Assembly: GCA_009786275.1 (NCBI GenBank)
Contig: WQTL01000470.1
Coordinates: 1 to 10,898 of the forward strand
DNA: 10,898 bases
Direction: 5' to 3'
DNA from: Bacillota bacterium
GTDB taxonomy: Bacteria > Bacillota > Clostridia > Oscillospirales > Acutalibacteraceae
This document shows positions 1 through 6,181 of this stretch, in pieces. Under the pieces are notes generated by a model, which did not search any database, was not told the origin of the DNA, and was given only the letters and a program-made list of their open reading frames with translations. A program made the translations under genes and the position numbers. The stretch's first letter is position 1. Each line of letters begins with the position of its first letter.

Positions 1-134
1 CTATCGCAACAAGCAACGCAGGCACCTGCTTCGCTTTTCTCTTGTCTGCGGGCTGTATAACTATGAACTAGGGTTTTAGAACAGGTCTATTATCCAACAA
101 GCAAATGCAAGCCGTTTTGTATCAAGTCCTAAAC

Positions 135-371
135 CTATTTTTCTTCGGTTTGCCCGGCTAGCCATTCTTCATAATCGAGGAACCCGTTCCAGACCTCGTC
201 GACGATAACCTCGCAGGCCTCATTGACGATCAGGCAAGCTGCGTCATCGCCGTGTGTTTCATTCTCCAAAAGAAACAGTTTGCCATGCAGTTCTGTATCC
301 CGTTCGCCGATGGTATACCACGCGCCTGTATGGCTCTCGATTCGGATGTGCTCGCTGTTGATGGTGATCAT
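135..371 (-). CDS. LPD28-like small accessory protein
   Basis: A 78-residue acidic protein. Its pattern (ESHTGAWY near residue 12, then KLFLLENE, GDDAACLIV, and VWNGF near residue 60) is what I associate with the LPD28-type small domain found in Firmicutes mobile elements, either free-standing or within large polyvalent proteins. No biochemical function is known to me. There is no signal peptide or membrane segment. The start codon overlaps the stop of the upstream SLOG gene by four bases (ATGA), so translation is probably coupled and the two form one transcription unit. The family call rests on memory of the motif; the coding call is secure because of the overlap and codon quality. Confidence 0.75.
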   Translation of the reverse strand: MITINSEHIRIESHTGAWYTIGERDTELHGKLFLLENETHGDDAACLIVNEACEVIVDEVWNGFLDYEEWLAGQTEEK

Positions 372-910
372 ACTGCCGCATCTCCTTCATGTAGATTGAG
401 GATGGCCAAGCCGCTTTGCCTGGCCTGGCTGACGGTATATTTCGTTCCGCTGCCGCCGCCATCCCAGTAACAGATCAATTCTGACGAATGGTCAACCAGG
501 GCGCGGTTACGCTCGTAATAAATACCTGGACGGTACTGCTTGGTTATTTTTATGCCCATGTCGTGCTGCCTGAATACCTCCTGCGCCCGGCTGATCCACT
601 CGGGCGTCCAGCATTCCTCGCGGATAAAAAAGCCTGTTTGATATGGGGCAATGCTGATAAGCCGAACCTGGGGAAATTGCTCCTTCAGCGCGATTACCTG
701 CTCCGCGCAGATGATGTCCCATCCAGCCATGCATCCGTGCAGCATGGTCGTTTTACCGAGCTCCATGGCGGCAATCAGAGATTGCCGTAGGGCGGCGATA
801 AGCAGCTGCGTTTCCGGCGCACCGGCTTCACCTCTGCCAGGCAAACGGTCAGGCCTATGGCCTGAAAAGCAGAGCGAGTGGGCGGGGTTGATGCCCTGTA
901 ACACATCCAT
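368..910 (-). CDS. SLOG-domain protein of the YpsA/DUF1273 type
   Basis: About 180 residues. Family signatures are CFSGHRP (residues 14-20), a Gly/Ala-rich segment with acidic residues, HGCMAGWDIICAE (58-70), and a C-terminal YERNRALVD...SELICYWDGG...GTKYTV block. YpsA-like SLOG proteins have a Rossmann-like fold thought to bind a nucleotide-type ligand; the reaction is unknown. The reading frame stays open upstream to a TTG at 976, but that codon has no ribosome binding site and lies upstream of the likely transcription start. I therefore place the start at the ATG at 908-910, with GAGG eight bases before it. It is followed by the overlapping LPD28-like gene and is divergent from the XRE gene, which may repress it (inference). 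Confidence 0.82.
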   Translation of the reverse strand: MDVLQGINPAHSLCFSGHRPDRLPGRGEAGAPETQLLIAALRQSLIAAMELGKTTMLHGCMAGWDIICAEQVIALKEQFPQVRLISIAPYQTGFFIREECWTPEWISRAQEVFRQHDMGIKITKQYRPGIYYERNRALVDHSSELICYWDGGGSGTKYTVSQARQSGLAILNLHEGDAAV

Positions 911-918
911 ACCAACAG

Positions 919-922
919 CCTC
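919..922 (-). promoter_or_regulatory. ribosome binding site that sets the SLOG start
   Basis: GAGG on the minus strand, eight bases upstream of the ATG at 908-910. The earlier in-frame ATG (962-964) and TTG (974-976) have no purine-rich sequence in front of them, so this site favours the shorter protein. Confidence 0.5.
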
Positions 923-964
923 GATTGAATTCTTAGTAGCGGAATTCCCTGATATAATATTCAT

Positions 965-993
965 AGTATAGCTCAAAGGAAAAACAAAATCAA
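965..993 (-). promoter_or_regulatory. sigma-A-like promoter for the SLOG/LPD28 unit
   Basis: On the minus strand the -35 TTGATT (988-993) and -10 TATACT (965-970) are separated by exactly 17 bases. Transcription would begin near 958, giving a leader of roughly 45-50 bases before the ATG at 910. This also explains why the upstream TTG cannot be the start. The promoter lies in the gap between the SLOG and XRE genes, where the XRE protein could bind. Confidence 0.6.
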
Positions 994-1047
994 TAGCCTA
1001 TTCCAAACGAGAAAAGATATTTGTAGTATATAAAGGGAGGGATGACT

Positions 1048-1383
1048 ATGACAGAGATTACTCAAATCATCGGCGATCGCATTCGTATGTACCGAACCCG
1101 GAAGAACCTCAGCCAGGATGCGCTGGGCGAAATGGCCGGGCTGTATGGCGCATACATCGGGCAGCTGGAACGCGGCGAAAAGAACGCCACGCTGGAAAGC
1201 ATCGGGAAAGTCGCGCGGGCGCTTGACTTGCCCTTCGAGGTGCTATTTGAAAACATCATTGGCGGCGGGACGCAAAATGAAATCTCAAGGAAATGCTATA
1301 ATTTGCTTACTCCGCTTCCACTGAAGGATCAGGCAGCCATCCTGGCTTTGGTCGAAGATGCGATTGCCTTTAAAAACGCGTGA
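1048..1383 (+). CDS. XRE-family helix-turn-helix transcriptional regulator
   Basis: A 111-residue protein with an N-terminal HTH_3/XRE domain at about residues 8-66: IGDRIRMYRTRKNLSQDALGE, then the recognition region around YIGQLERGEKNATLESI, ending at LDLPFEVLFE. The C-terminal 40 residues (NEISRKCYNLLTPL..., then DQAAILALVEDAI) are probably a small helical dimerisation part. Two in-frame ATGs exist at 1042 and 1048. The AAGGGAGGG site at 1033-1041 abuts the first, while the second sits about seven bases away, so 1048 is preferred. It is divergent from the SLOG gene and its stop lies four bases before repeat copy 1. It is probably a repressor of neighbouring accessory genes (inference). Confidence 0.9.
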   Translation: MTEITQIIGDRIRMYRTRKNLSQDALGEMAGLYGAYIGQLERGEKNATLESIGKVARALDLPFEVLFENIIGGGTQNEISRKCYNLLTPLPLKDQAAILALVEDAIAFKNA

Positions 1384-1387
1384 AAAA

Positions 1388-1629
1388 AGCCACTTCCAAA
1401 GTGGGTTACAGAGGATGCTTTTTCGTCGGTGGAGAGGCGCCTGGAGGTTGAGGCTAAGCGTTAGCTGAGCCGAAACCGGAACGGCGCCCGGGAACCGACG
1501 TAAAAGGATCGCTGTAATCCTATTTGCGCGCGCCCCTGGGGAGCGCAATAGAAGTTGTCTTGCCACTTTCGGTTACACCAAAAGCTCTGCCGCGTGTGTT
1601 TCAAGTGCCGCAGAAATAGTCAAGTGGTT
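1388..1629 (-). repeat. structured repeat, copy 1 (242 bp)
   Basis: The shortest of four copies. The ends pair as AGCCACTT (1388-1395) with AAGTGGTT (1622-1629). A long 5' hairpin (plus-strand sense) is built from TTACAG/CTGTAA (1406-1411 with 1512-1517), CGTCGGT/ACCGACG (1424-1430 with 1494-1500) and GGCGCC/GGCGCC (1436-1441 with 1483-1488). A second hairpin pairs TTGCGC with GCGCAA (1524-1529, 1543-1548). The conserved motif at 1565-1587 forms a third. The variable hairpin between this motif and the CAGAAATAGT end is very short here. The copy lies between the XRE stop and the Lar-like gene stop (two bases away). Strand is assigned from wobble pairing and is not certain. Confidence 0.85.
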
Positions 1630-1631
1630 TT

Positions 1632-1871
1632 TCAGGCGCGATTCAAACCTTTGGGTACATTCCATATTGCGGCGGCATCTTCAGGTGAGTCGTAAGTCAA
1701 CATCCCAAGATACTCACGGTCATAATGCTCTATTGGGCACAAGCCTGCTGTCGCTCCATGGACAAGAACGAATTTGCCTTTTGTATCTTCGTCGCCTTCG
1801 CCAGAGATTTCGTCAAAAGGCCGTGCGAATATTTCTGCCCCGCAAAAAGGGCATGGAGCAAAATTTGGCAT
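1632..1871 (-). CDS. Lar-like small zinc-binding protein
   Basis: A 79-residue protein beginning with a zinc-knuckle CPFCG (Cys7, Cys10), having one further cysteine in GLCPIEHY (Cys45), and ending with SPEDAAAIWN. The CPFCG start and the AxxIWN end are the pattern of Lar (restriction alleviation)-like proteins common in phages and mobile elements. The second CxxC pair of the family is not intact, so zinc binding may be altered. The reading frame is open back into repeat copy 2 (to 2153), but AGGAGG at 1883-1888 directs the start to the ATG at 1869-1871. It is the only gene between repeat copies 1 and 2 and so behaves like a one-gene cassette. Its stop codon is two bases from copy 1. Confidence 0.75.
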   Translation of the reverse strand: MPNFAPCPFCGAEIFARPFDEISGEGDEDTKGKFVLVHGATAGLCPIEHYDREYLGMLTYDSPEDAAAIWNVPKGLNRA

Positions 1872-1882
1872 CCTCAATGATT

Positions 1883-1888
1883 CCTCCT
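1883..1888 (-). promoter_or_regulatory. ribosome binding site that sets the Lar-like start
   Basis: A perfect AGGAGG lies 11 bases upstream of the ATG at 1869-1871, in the 37-bp stretch between repeat copy 2 and the gene. It argues that the in-frame extension into the repeat is not translated as part of this protein. Confidence 0.7.
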
Positions 1889-1908
1889 GCTGGTTATTGG
1901 TGTTGGAA

Positions 1909-2255
1909 AGCCACTTCCAAAATGGATACTGGGACACTGTAACGATGGGTCCTGGCTGGCCTGGTGGCAGCTTACCGCGCGCCAGCGTGGTCAGCTGCCA
2001 TAGGGCCGTGCCAGGACCATCGTGGAAGTGTCTCCAGTTCCATTTGCGCGCTTCCCGCCATGTGGGGAAGCGCAATAAAGCATCGTTGCGGGACTTCCGG
2101 TAACACCGAAAGCTCTGGGCCTGCCGTCCCATACCGAAAACTGTCCAATTCACGACACCTCCGCGTCTCCTGGGAATACAGGGGCTGCGGAGGTGTCGTA
2201 AACAGATTTGCTATTCGATAGGGATTCGCACATGCACAGAAATAGTCAAGTGGCT
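1909..2255 (-). repeat. structured repeat, copy 2 (347 bp)
   Basis: Ends AGCCACTT (1909-1916) and AAGTGGCT (2248-2255) pair perfectly. The long branched hairpin uses CTGG/CCAG (1929-1932, 2034-2037), ACACT/AGTGT (1934-1938, 2027-2031), a 13-bp stem at 1943-1956 with 2010-2022 (one bulge), and TGGCAGCT/AGCTGCCA (1965-1972, 1993-2000). The second hairpin is GCGCTTCCC/GGGAAGCGC (2048-2056, 2065-2073). The conserved hairpin motif is at 2093-2115. A variable hairpin with a perfect 13-bp stem pairs 2152-2164 with 2187-2199. It directly abuts the stop codon of the BRCT/MazG gene, with no bases between, and ends 37 bases before the Lar-like gene. Confidence 0.88.
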
Positions 2256-3020
2256 TTATTTTTGCTTCAAGCTCTCGTTGAGCTTGGCAAGCTTTATCTT
2301 GATCTGGTCGGCCAACATCGCGTCGCTGAAGCCGAAGTGCATCCTCATCTGCGCCAGCATGATCTCCACGTCGGCGATCTCTTCCAGAATGTTTTCGAGG
2401 GTTTCCGGCGTAGGGGTACGGTTTGTATGCTTTTGCAGAGCGACAATCAGCTCCGCCAATTCTTCGACCGCACACCCGACCTGCGCCTTTTCGCCCCAGC
2501 GATCGAGCGCTTCCCACAGGGTATCGGTTTGCGCTTCGGTAAACCGCAGGCTCACATCATCCTGAAGCCAAACATCGTATTGGTTGCCGGCGGGCTTTCT
2601 TTTATCAAGATAGACCGCTCGCTTCTCATCAATGAACTCCAGCCGGCGCCGTTCCTCTTGCTCTTTCCAATTTGGGGCGGTGGGTTCATAGACAATGCCG
2701 CCGGTTTTTTTGTTCTGGTTTTCCGGCGGGATATACTTGCCGTCCATCACGTCGAAAAACTCCTGCTCCGTGAGGATGGTCATGTAGCCCTGCTCTACTC
2801 CTCTTTTTGCTTCCTTGTATGCGTCTGTGTTTTCGGCATTCCTGCCAATCACAAGAAAATGGACCCAAGAGAGCAGGCTGTCCTGCGGGATGCCGCCGCA
2901 TTCGAAGAACAGCCGATCCATCGCGTCGCGGCGGGAGCAGCGCTCCAGTGTCCCGGCAAACGCCACAAATTTTTCGGAAAAGTAGTGGCCTGCCGTGAAT
3001 TCTATCGCCCTGTGATACAT
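2256..3020 (-). CDS. BRCT-domain and MazG-like pyrophosphohydrolase fusion protein
   Basis: A 254-residue two-domain protein. Residues about 17-94 look like a BRCT domain: VAFAGTL, then DAMDRLFFECGGIP (helix plus the GG turn), SWVHFLVIGR, and EAKRGVEQGYMTILTEQEFFDVM. Residues about 165-250 carry a MazG-like all-alpha NTP pyrophosphohydrolase pattern, with the metal-binding signature VEELAEL (Glu186/187/190) and EEIADVEIM (Glu214, Asp217). MazG-type enzymes hydrolyse NTPs or dNTPs to NMP and pyrophosphate; BRCT domains bind DNA ends or phosphopeptides. I infer a nucleotide-related role. GGAGGG six bases before the ATG at 3018-3020 selects this start over the ATG at 3036-3038. The gene has its own promoter. 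Its stop codon abuts repeat copy 2. Confidence 0.8.
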   Translation of the reverse strand: MYHRAIEFTAGHYFSEKFVAFAGTLERCSRRDAMDRLFFECGGIPQDSLLSWVHFLVIGRNAENTDAYKEAKRGVEQGYMTILTEQEFFDVMDGKYIPPENQNKKTGGIVYEPTAPNWKEQEERRRLEFIDEKRAVYLDKRKPAGNQYDVWLQDDVSLRFTEAQTDTLWEALDRWGEKAQVGCAVEELAELIVALQKHTNRTPTPETLENILEEIADVEIMLAQMRMHFGFSDAMLADQIKIKLAKLNESLKQK

Positions 3021-3067
3021 TCCCAGCCCTCCTGTCATTCGCCAAAGTAACTTTTTTACGCTACTTC

Positions 3068-3096
3068 ATTGTAGCCGATTTGGAGCATGAAGTCAA
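3068..3096 (-). promoter_or_regulatory. sigma-A promoter of the BRCT/MazG-like gene
   Basis: On the minus strand TTGACT (3091-3096) and TACAAT (3068-3073) are exactly 17 bases apart, close to consensus. It sits in the 88-bp gap between the stop of the upstream hypothetical gene (3109) and the start at 3020, giving a leader of about 40 bases. Confidence 0.75.
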
Positions 3097-3108
3097 GAGG
3101 AAGGGAAT

Positions 3109-3501
3109 TCACTTGTGCTCTTTCTTTGCAATGGCGATCATGTCCTCCATGGCGCTCATCATCTCCACCGCGTAGGCCCTGTATCTTTCCAGCCTGAATT
3201 GCAGGTCCTCCGCGCTGAGGAGTTCGATATTATCCGCAACGATTTGCTCGAACTCGTCAACCTCAACCTCGTTGTAGGGTATGCTCAGGAAGCCCTCCCG
3301 CACTGGCATCAAGTAGAACCCGGGGAAGAAGTCGCCGCAGCACTGATAGTTCCAGACCAGATCCTTGCCGAACGCCTCTTCATAAATGTCACGAAGATCC
3401 GAAAAGGCAGAGTAGTTCTCACCATGGACTCTCAGATAGTCTACGACCTCGCCCGTTTTCATCAGCTTTTTCTTGTTGATACGAAGTCCCATGTATTTCA
3501 T
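3109..3501 (-). CDS. hypothetical acidic protein
   Basis: A 130-residue soluble protein that I do not recognise. It starts with a basic segment (MKYMGLRINKKKLMKTGEVV), followed by an aromatic and acidic middle (DIYEEAFGKDLVWNYQCCGDFFPGFY) and a helical C-terminus rich in Met, Glu and Arg. There are two adjacent cysteines but no clear metal motif, signal peptide or membrane segment. AGGAGGT at 3509-3515, seven bases from the ATG at 3499-3501, sets the start; the ATG at 3522 has no such site. It lies upstream of the BRCT/MazG gene on the same strand and is divergent from the sigma-factor gene. Confidence 0.75.
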   Translation of the reverse strand: MKYMGLRINKKKLMKTGEVVDYLRVHGENYSAFSDLRDIYEEAFGKDLVWNYQCCGDFFPGFYLMPVREGFLSIPYNEVEVDEFEQIVADNIELLSAEDLQFRLERYRAYAVEMMSAMEDMIAIAKKEHK

Positions 3502-3579
3502 GCGCTGTACCTCCTGTAGCATATTTGTATTGGTGGATTGTTTTCGCGTTAGGTCTATCCCAAGACCCCATAATGTGCT

Positions 3580-3607
3580 ATACTATTTCGGTAAATATTT
3601 CTTGCAA
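3580..3607 (-). promoter_or_regulatory. possible promoter of the hypothetical gene at 3109-3501
   Basis: Minus-strand TTGCAA (3602-3607) and TAGTAT (3580-3585) with 16-base spacing. The site overlaps a plus-strand TATACT (3579-3584) that could serve the divergent sigma-factor gene, but no good plus-strand -35 box is visible. Confidence 0.35.
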
Positions 3608-3683
3608 ATCCTGTAACGAATACGATTGCGTGATCGTTTACATTATAGAAGCTTCTGAAAAGCGCGGAAGGAAGGAGGGTGGC

Positions 3684-4163
3684 ATGGACGATTTCGAGGC
3701 AATCTACGCGCAACACTTCGCGCAGGTCCACCGTTATGCCCTCCGTCTCACCGGCGATGGCAGCGCGGCCGAGGAACTCACGGCGGAAACCTTCTTCAAG
3801 GCACTGAAAAAAATCGACAGTTTTGACGGCGAAAACAAGCAGGCTTGGCTGTGCCAGATCGCGAAAAACCACTGGTACGATCAGCAGCGCAGAAAGGGCC
3901 GGGAAGTCCCCCTGGACGAGGACTTCGATTGCGAAAGCGAGGAAGCCCCCCTGCACTTGGCGCTGGAATCGGGCGAGGCCGCCGGTGTACTGCATCAAAA
4001 GCTGCACGATCTGCCGGAGCCTTACCGCGAGGTGTTCACCCTGCGGGTGTTCTGCGAGCTACCCTTTGCGCAAATCGCAACGCTGTTCGGCAAAACCGAA
4101 AGCTGGGCCCGCGTGACATTTCACCGCGCCCGCAACAAACTACAAGCAGAATTGGAGGAATAA
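3684..4163 (+). CDS. ECF-type RNA polymerase sigma factor
   Basis: A 159-residue sigma-70 family protein with the two-domain ECF layout. Region 2 is at residues 1-70: FEAIYAQHFAQVHRYALRLTG, AEELTAETFFKAL, then AWLCQIAKNHWYDQQRRK. Region 4 is at about 103-155: HDLPEPYREVFTLRVFCELPFAQIA, then TESWARVTFHRARNKLQ. It directs RNA polymerase to alternative promoters. The frame is open upstream to 3525, but AGGAGGG a few bases before the ATG at 3684 fixes the start. It is followed after two bases by a zinc-finger anti-sigma-like gene, which presumably holds it inactive. The pair is on the plus strand, opposite to the other genes between repeats 2 and 3. Confidence 0.93.
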   Translation: MDDFEAIYAQHFAQVHRYALRLTGDGSAAEELTAETFFKALKKIDSFDGENKQAWLCQIAKNHWYDQQRRKGREVPLDEDFDCESEEAPLHLALESGEAAGVLHQKLHDLPEPYREVFTLRVFCELPFAQIATLFGKTESWARVTFHRARNKLQAELEE

Positions 4164-4165
4164 TC

Positions 4166-4942
4166 ATGGATGGTTTTACAATCAACTGCGGCGCTTGCCG
4201 CGACCTGCTGCCCCTTTACGCCGAGGGCATGGCCAGCGACGAAAGCGTTGCCCTCACCGAGGCCCATCTGAACACCTGCGAATCCTGCCGGGTGGAATTG
4301 GAACACATCCGCGAAAACCCCACGCCCGCACAATTGCCCTTTAAAAGGAGTATGCGCCGGGCCAAGCGGAACCTGAAGCGGAAGAAAACTGTCATCGCGA
4401 TTTGTGCCTCGCTGGGCGCATCGGTAGTATTGTTCGGGCTATTCCTATTCCTGATCAACTATATGATCCCCGTAAAAACCCCGCCGGACGATCTCAAGTT
4501 CAGCGTGGCAGACGGCGTATTCATGGCCACGTCGGAGACGGATTCCCTCTTTACGAATTCTCGCTTGAGCTTCCATAAAGCGCAGGACGGCAGCGATATC
4601 TTTGTGGTCATATTGTCAATGCAAAATCCGATTGGACGCAAGATTCTGCCTGCCATGACACGCATAGTCTATCCCCCTTTGGAGGGGTTGACTGGGGTCA
4701 AATGGCACCCGGAGCACGGCATGCACTGCAGGATCAACCTGTATGAAGGCCTTAGCTACGACGAAGACGAATGTCTGATCGATCCGGGATACAACCTGAG
4801 CGGCAAAGGACTTTGGCGGGTGTATTTCATCCAGGAACAGGATTATCAAAAACGATTTATAAAGGTGGATGAGACTACGGGCAAGCTCATGGCGGAATCC
4901 ATGCAGTACGCCACGTTGGTGTGGGAAGAAACGATAGGGTAA
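4166..4942 (+). CDS. zinc-finger anti-sigma factor, membrane anchored
   Basis: A 258-residue single-pass membrane protein. The N-terminus carries a zf-HC2/ZAS-type motif: Cys8 and Cys11 (NCGACRDLLPLYAEG), then HLNTCESC (His34, Cys38, Cys41). A basic stretch (about 60-74) precedes a membrane segment at about residues 75-100 (VIAICASLG...FLFLINYM). The remaining 155 residues would be outside the cell and match no domain I recognise. The ATG lies two bases after the sigma stop and its TTGGAGGAA site is inside the sigma gene, so the two are translationally coupled. The expected role is to sequester the ECF sigma factor until an external signal arrives. A hairpin terminator follows. Confidence 0.9.
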   Translation: MDGFTINCGACRDLLPLYAEGMASDESVALTEAHLNTCESCRVELEHIRENPTPAQLPFKRSMRRAKRNLKRKKTVIAICASLGASVVLFGLFLFLINYMIPVKTPPDDLKFSVADGVFMATSETDSLFTNSRLSFHKAQDGSDIFVVILSMQNPIGRKILPAMTRIVYPPLEGLTGVKWHPEHGMHCRINLYEGLSYDEDECLIDPGYNLSGKGLWRVYFIQEQDYQKRFIKVDETTGKLMAESMQYATLVWEETIG

Positions 4943-4986
4943 GCGGGAGTTACTGGCAGAGGGGACAACGGAATAAGCTGTACGCA

Positions 4987-5020
4987 GGGAGCCTTTCGGG
5001 GCTCCCTCTTGATTTGTTTG
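4987..5020 (+). terminator. intrinsic terminator of the sigma/anti-sigma operon
   Basis: Seven-base perfect stem GGGAGCC (4987-4993) with GGCTCCC (5000-5006) around a short loop, followed by a T-rich tail at 5007-5020. It lies 45 bases after the anti-sigma stop and just before repeat copy 3. Confidence 0.75.
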
Positions 5021-5026
5021 TTGGAA

Positions 5027-5366
5027 AGCCACTTCCAAATGGATTGCCGGCGATCCTGTTGCGGTCGGCGTATTGGTCGAACCGTACTCAACGCGAGGTG
5101 GGCCGAAGGCCCCGGAGCGTTGGAGTGTGGTTCGCCAAGGAGCCGGAAAGCATAAAGGATCGCGGTAAGCCCGGTTTGCGGCGCTTCCCTTCTGTGGATG
5201 GGAAGCGCGAAGGAATGCCATCGCTGTACTTCCGGTAACACCGAAAGCTCGGCTTGCTAGACTTTAGACGATAGACTTTAGACATTAGACAGCGTGGGTT
5301 TTAGCCGCATCTAAAATCTAATGTCTATAATCTGAAGTCTAGCATCGCAGAAATATACAAGTGGCT
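5027..5366 (-). repeat. structured repeat, copy 3 (340 bp)
   Basis: Ends AGCCACTT (5027-5034) and AAGTGGCT (5359-5366) pair perfectly. The first stem includes GCGATCC/GGATCGC (5050-5056, 5157-5163). The second hairpin is GCGCTTCCC/GGGAAGCGC (5181-5189, 5200-5208), the same stem sequence as in copy 2. The conserved hairpin motif is at 5228-5250. The variable hairpin (5256-5343) is AT-rich and built of repeated TAGACTTTAGAC-like units, with paired arms of 9 bp (5256-5264, 5335-5343) and 11 bp (5279-5289, 5317-5327). The copy begins after the anti-sigma terminator and ends two bases before the recombinase stop codon. It shares the flank TGTTGGAA with copy 2. Confidence 0.88.
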
Positions 5367-5368
5367 TA

Positions 5369-6166
5369 TTACGACGCCTCTTCCTCCTCGATGTACGAGT
5401 CCAGAAGGGGCGCACGATTCATGGCTCCGAGATTCAGGCCAAGGTACGCCTGCTCAATCTCTTCGTTGGTGATGCCGATATAGTCCAGAGTCTGCGCGAC
5501 GGATGAATGCCCGAACATTTTCTGGAGCAATAGGAGCTTGCGCGGGTCATTCCCTGCCATCGCCATCTGGTGGTAGGCAAAGGTCTTGCGCAGTGTATGT
5601 GTCGCCATTTTGTAGGGAAGCTGTAAATCCGCGCCGATTCCTTTCAGGATGCGGTCCACAGAGACCCTGCTCAGGGCGCCGGCGGCATGATTGCTTTCGC
5701 TGACAAACAAGAAGTCGTCCAGCTTCGGCGGCGTTTTGATGTAGCGCAGATAAAGCTCGACAGCGTATATTACTGCTGCGTTGATGGTGATGTGGCGGTT
5801 CCGCTTGACCTTGCGAGTATTCTTCGTTTTCTGCTCCAAGATGGGAAAGGAGCGCTTGAAGGTAAAACCGCCAGCGGCCTCGTCCAACAGATCGCAGAAC
5901 CTCAGCTCACGCAGGTCGCTGATGCGCAGGCCGAAGTTGATGCCGAGGATGAACAGCATGTTGTCCCGATAGCGCTGATTCTGGGTCAGGTATTGGGAGA
6001 TGCGCGCAATGTCTTTTAAGGATTTGATGGGTTCGGAGGTGTGCTCCCCAGCGGTTTCGCGGGGTTGTAGTTCGGCGGCCGGCGGCAAGAGGGTGCCGCC
6101 GGAAATCCGAGAGCCAGATATAACCGGCTTTGGGCCTCCTGACTGACGGAACGGGATGATTGCCAT
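5369..6166 (-). CDS. tyrosine recombinase (phage-integrase family), catalytic domain only
   Basis: A 265-residue site-specific recombinase. The full catalytic set is visible: Arg81 in GLRISDLRELR, a candidate beta-hairpin Lys near 113-118, His190 and Arg193 in HTLRKTFAYHQ, His220 in MFGHSS, and the nucleophile Tyr229 in TLDYIGI. The catalytic domain starts near residue 46; before it is only a Pro/Gly-rich stretch without the helical core-binding domain of typical integrases. A GGGGGTG site precedes the ATG at 6164-6166, 16 bases after the stop of the upstream membrane-protein gene, so the two form an operon. The stop codon is two bases from repeat copy 3. Moving or rearranging the repeat-bounded gene blocks is a reasonable but untested role. 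Confidence 0.9.
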   Translation of the reverse strand: MAIIPFRQSGGPKPVISGSRISGGTLLPPAAELQPRETAGEHTSEPIKSLKDIARISQYLTQNQRYRDNMLFILGINFGLRISDLRELRFCDLLDEAAGGFTFKRSFPILEQKTKNTRKVKRNRHITINAAVIYAVELYLRYIKTPPKLDDFLFVSESNHAAGALSRVSVDRILKGIGADLQLPYKMATHTLRKTFAYHQMAMAGNDPRKLLLLQKMFGHSSVAQTLDYIGITNEEIEQAYLGLNLGAMNRAPLLDSYIEEEEAS

Positions 6167-6181
6167 GAAAGCACCCCCTCG

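Noticed and set aside
100..135. A fifth, decayed repeat end next to the LPD28-like gene (TATCAAGTCC just before the stop codon)
   Set aside because: Only about seven bases resemble the AAGTGGCT end and none of the internal hairpins is present to the left.
911..976. N-terminal extension of the SLOG protein to the TTG at 976
   Set aside because: The likely promoter places transcription start inside this stretch, and the TTG and the ATG at 962-964 have no ribosome site.
2208..3050. A 280-residue plus-strand frame opposite the BRCT/MazG-like gene
   Set aside because: It is the antisense shadow of a gene with clear domains, a promoter and a ribosome site, and it has none of these itself.
3845..4165. 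N-terminal extension of the anti-sigma protein through the sigma-factor gene
   Set aside because: This frame overlaps a fully recognisable ECF sigma gene; the ATG at 4166 has its own ribosome site and the zinc motif begins right after it.
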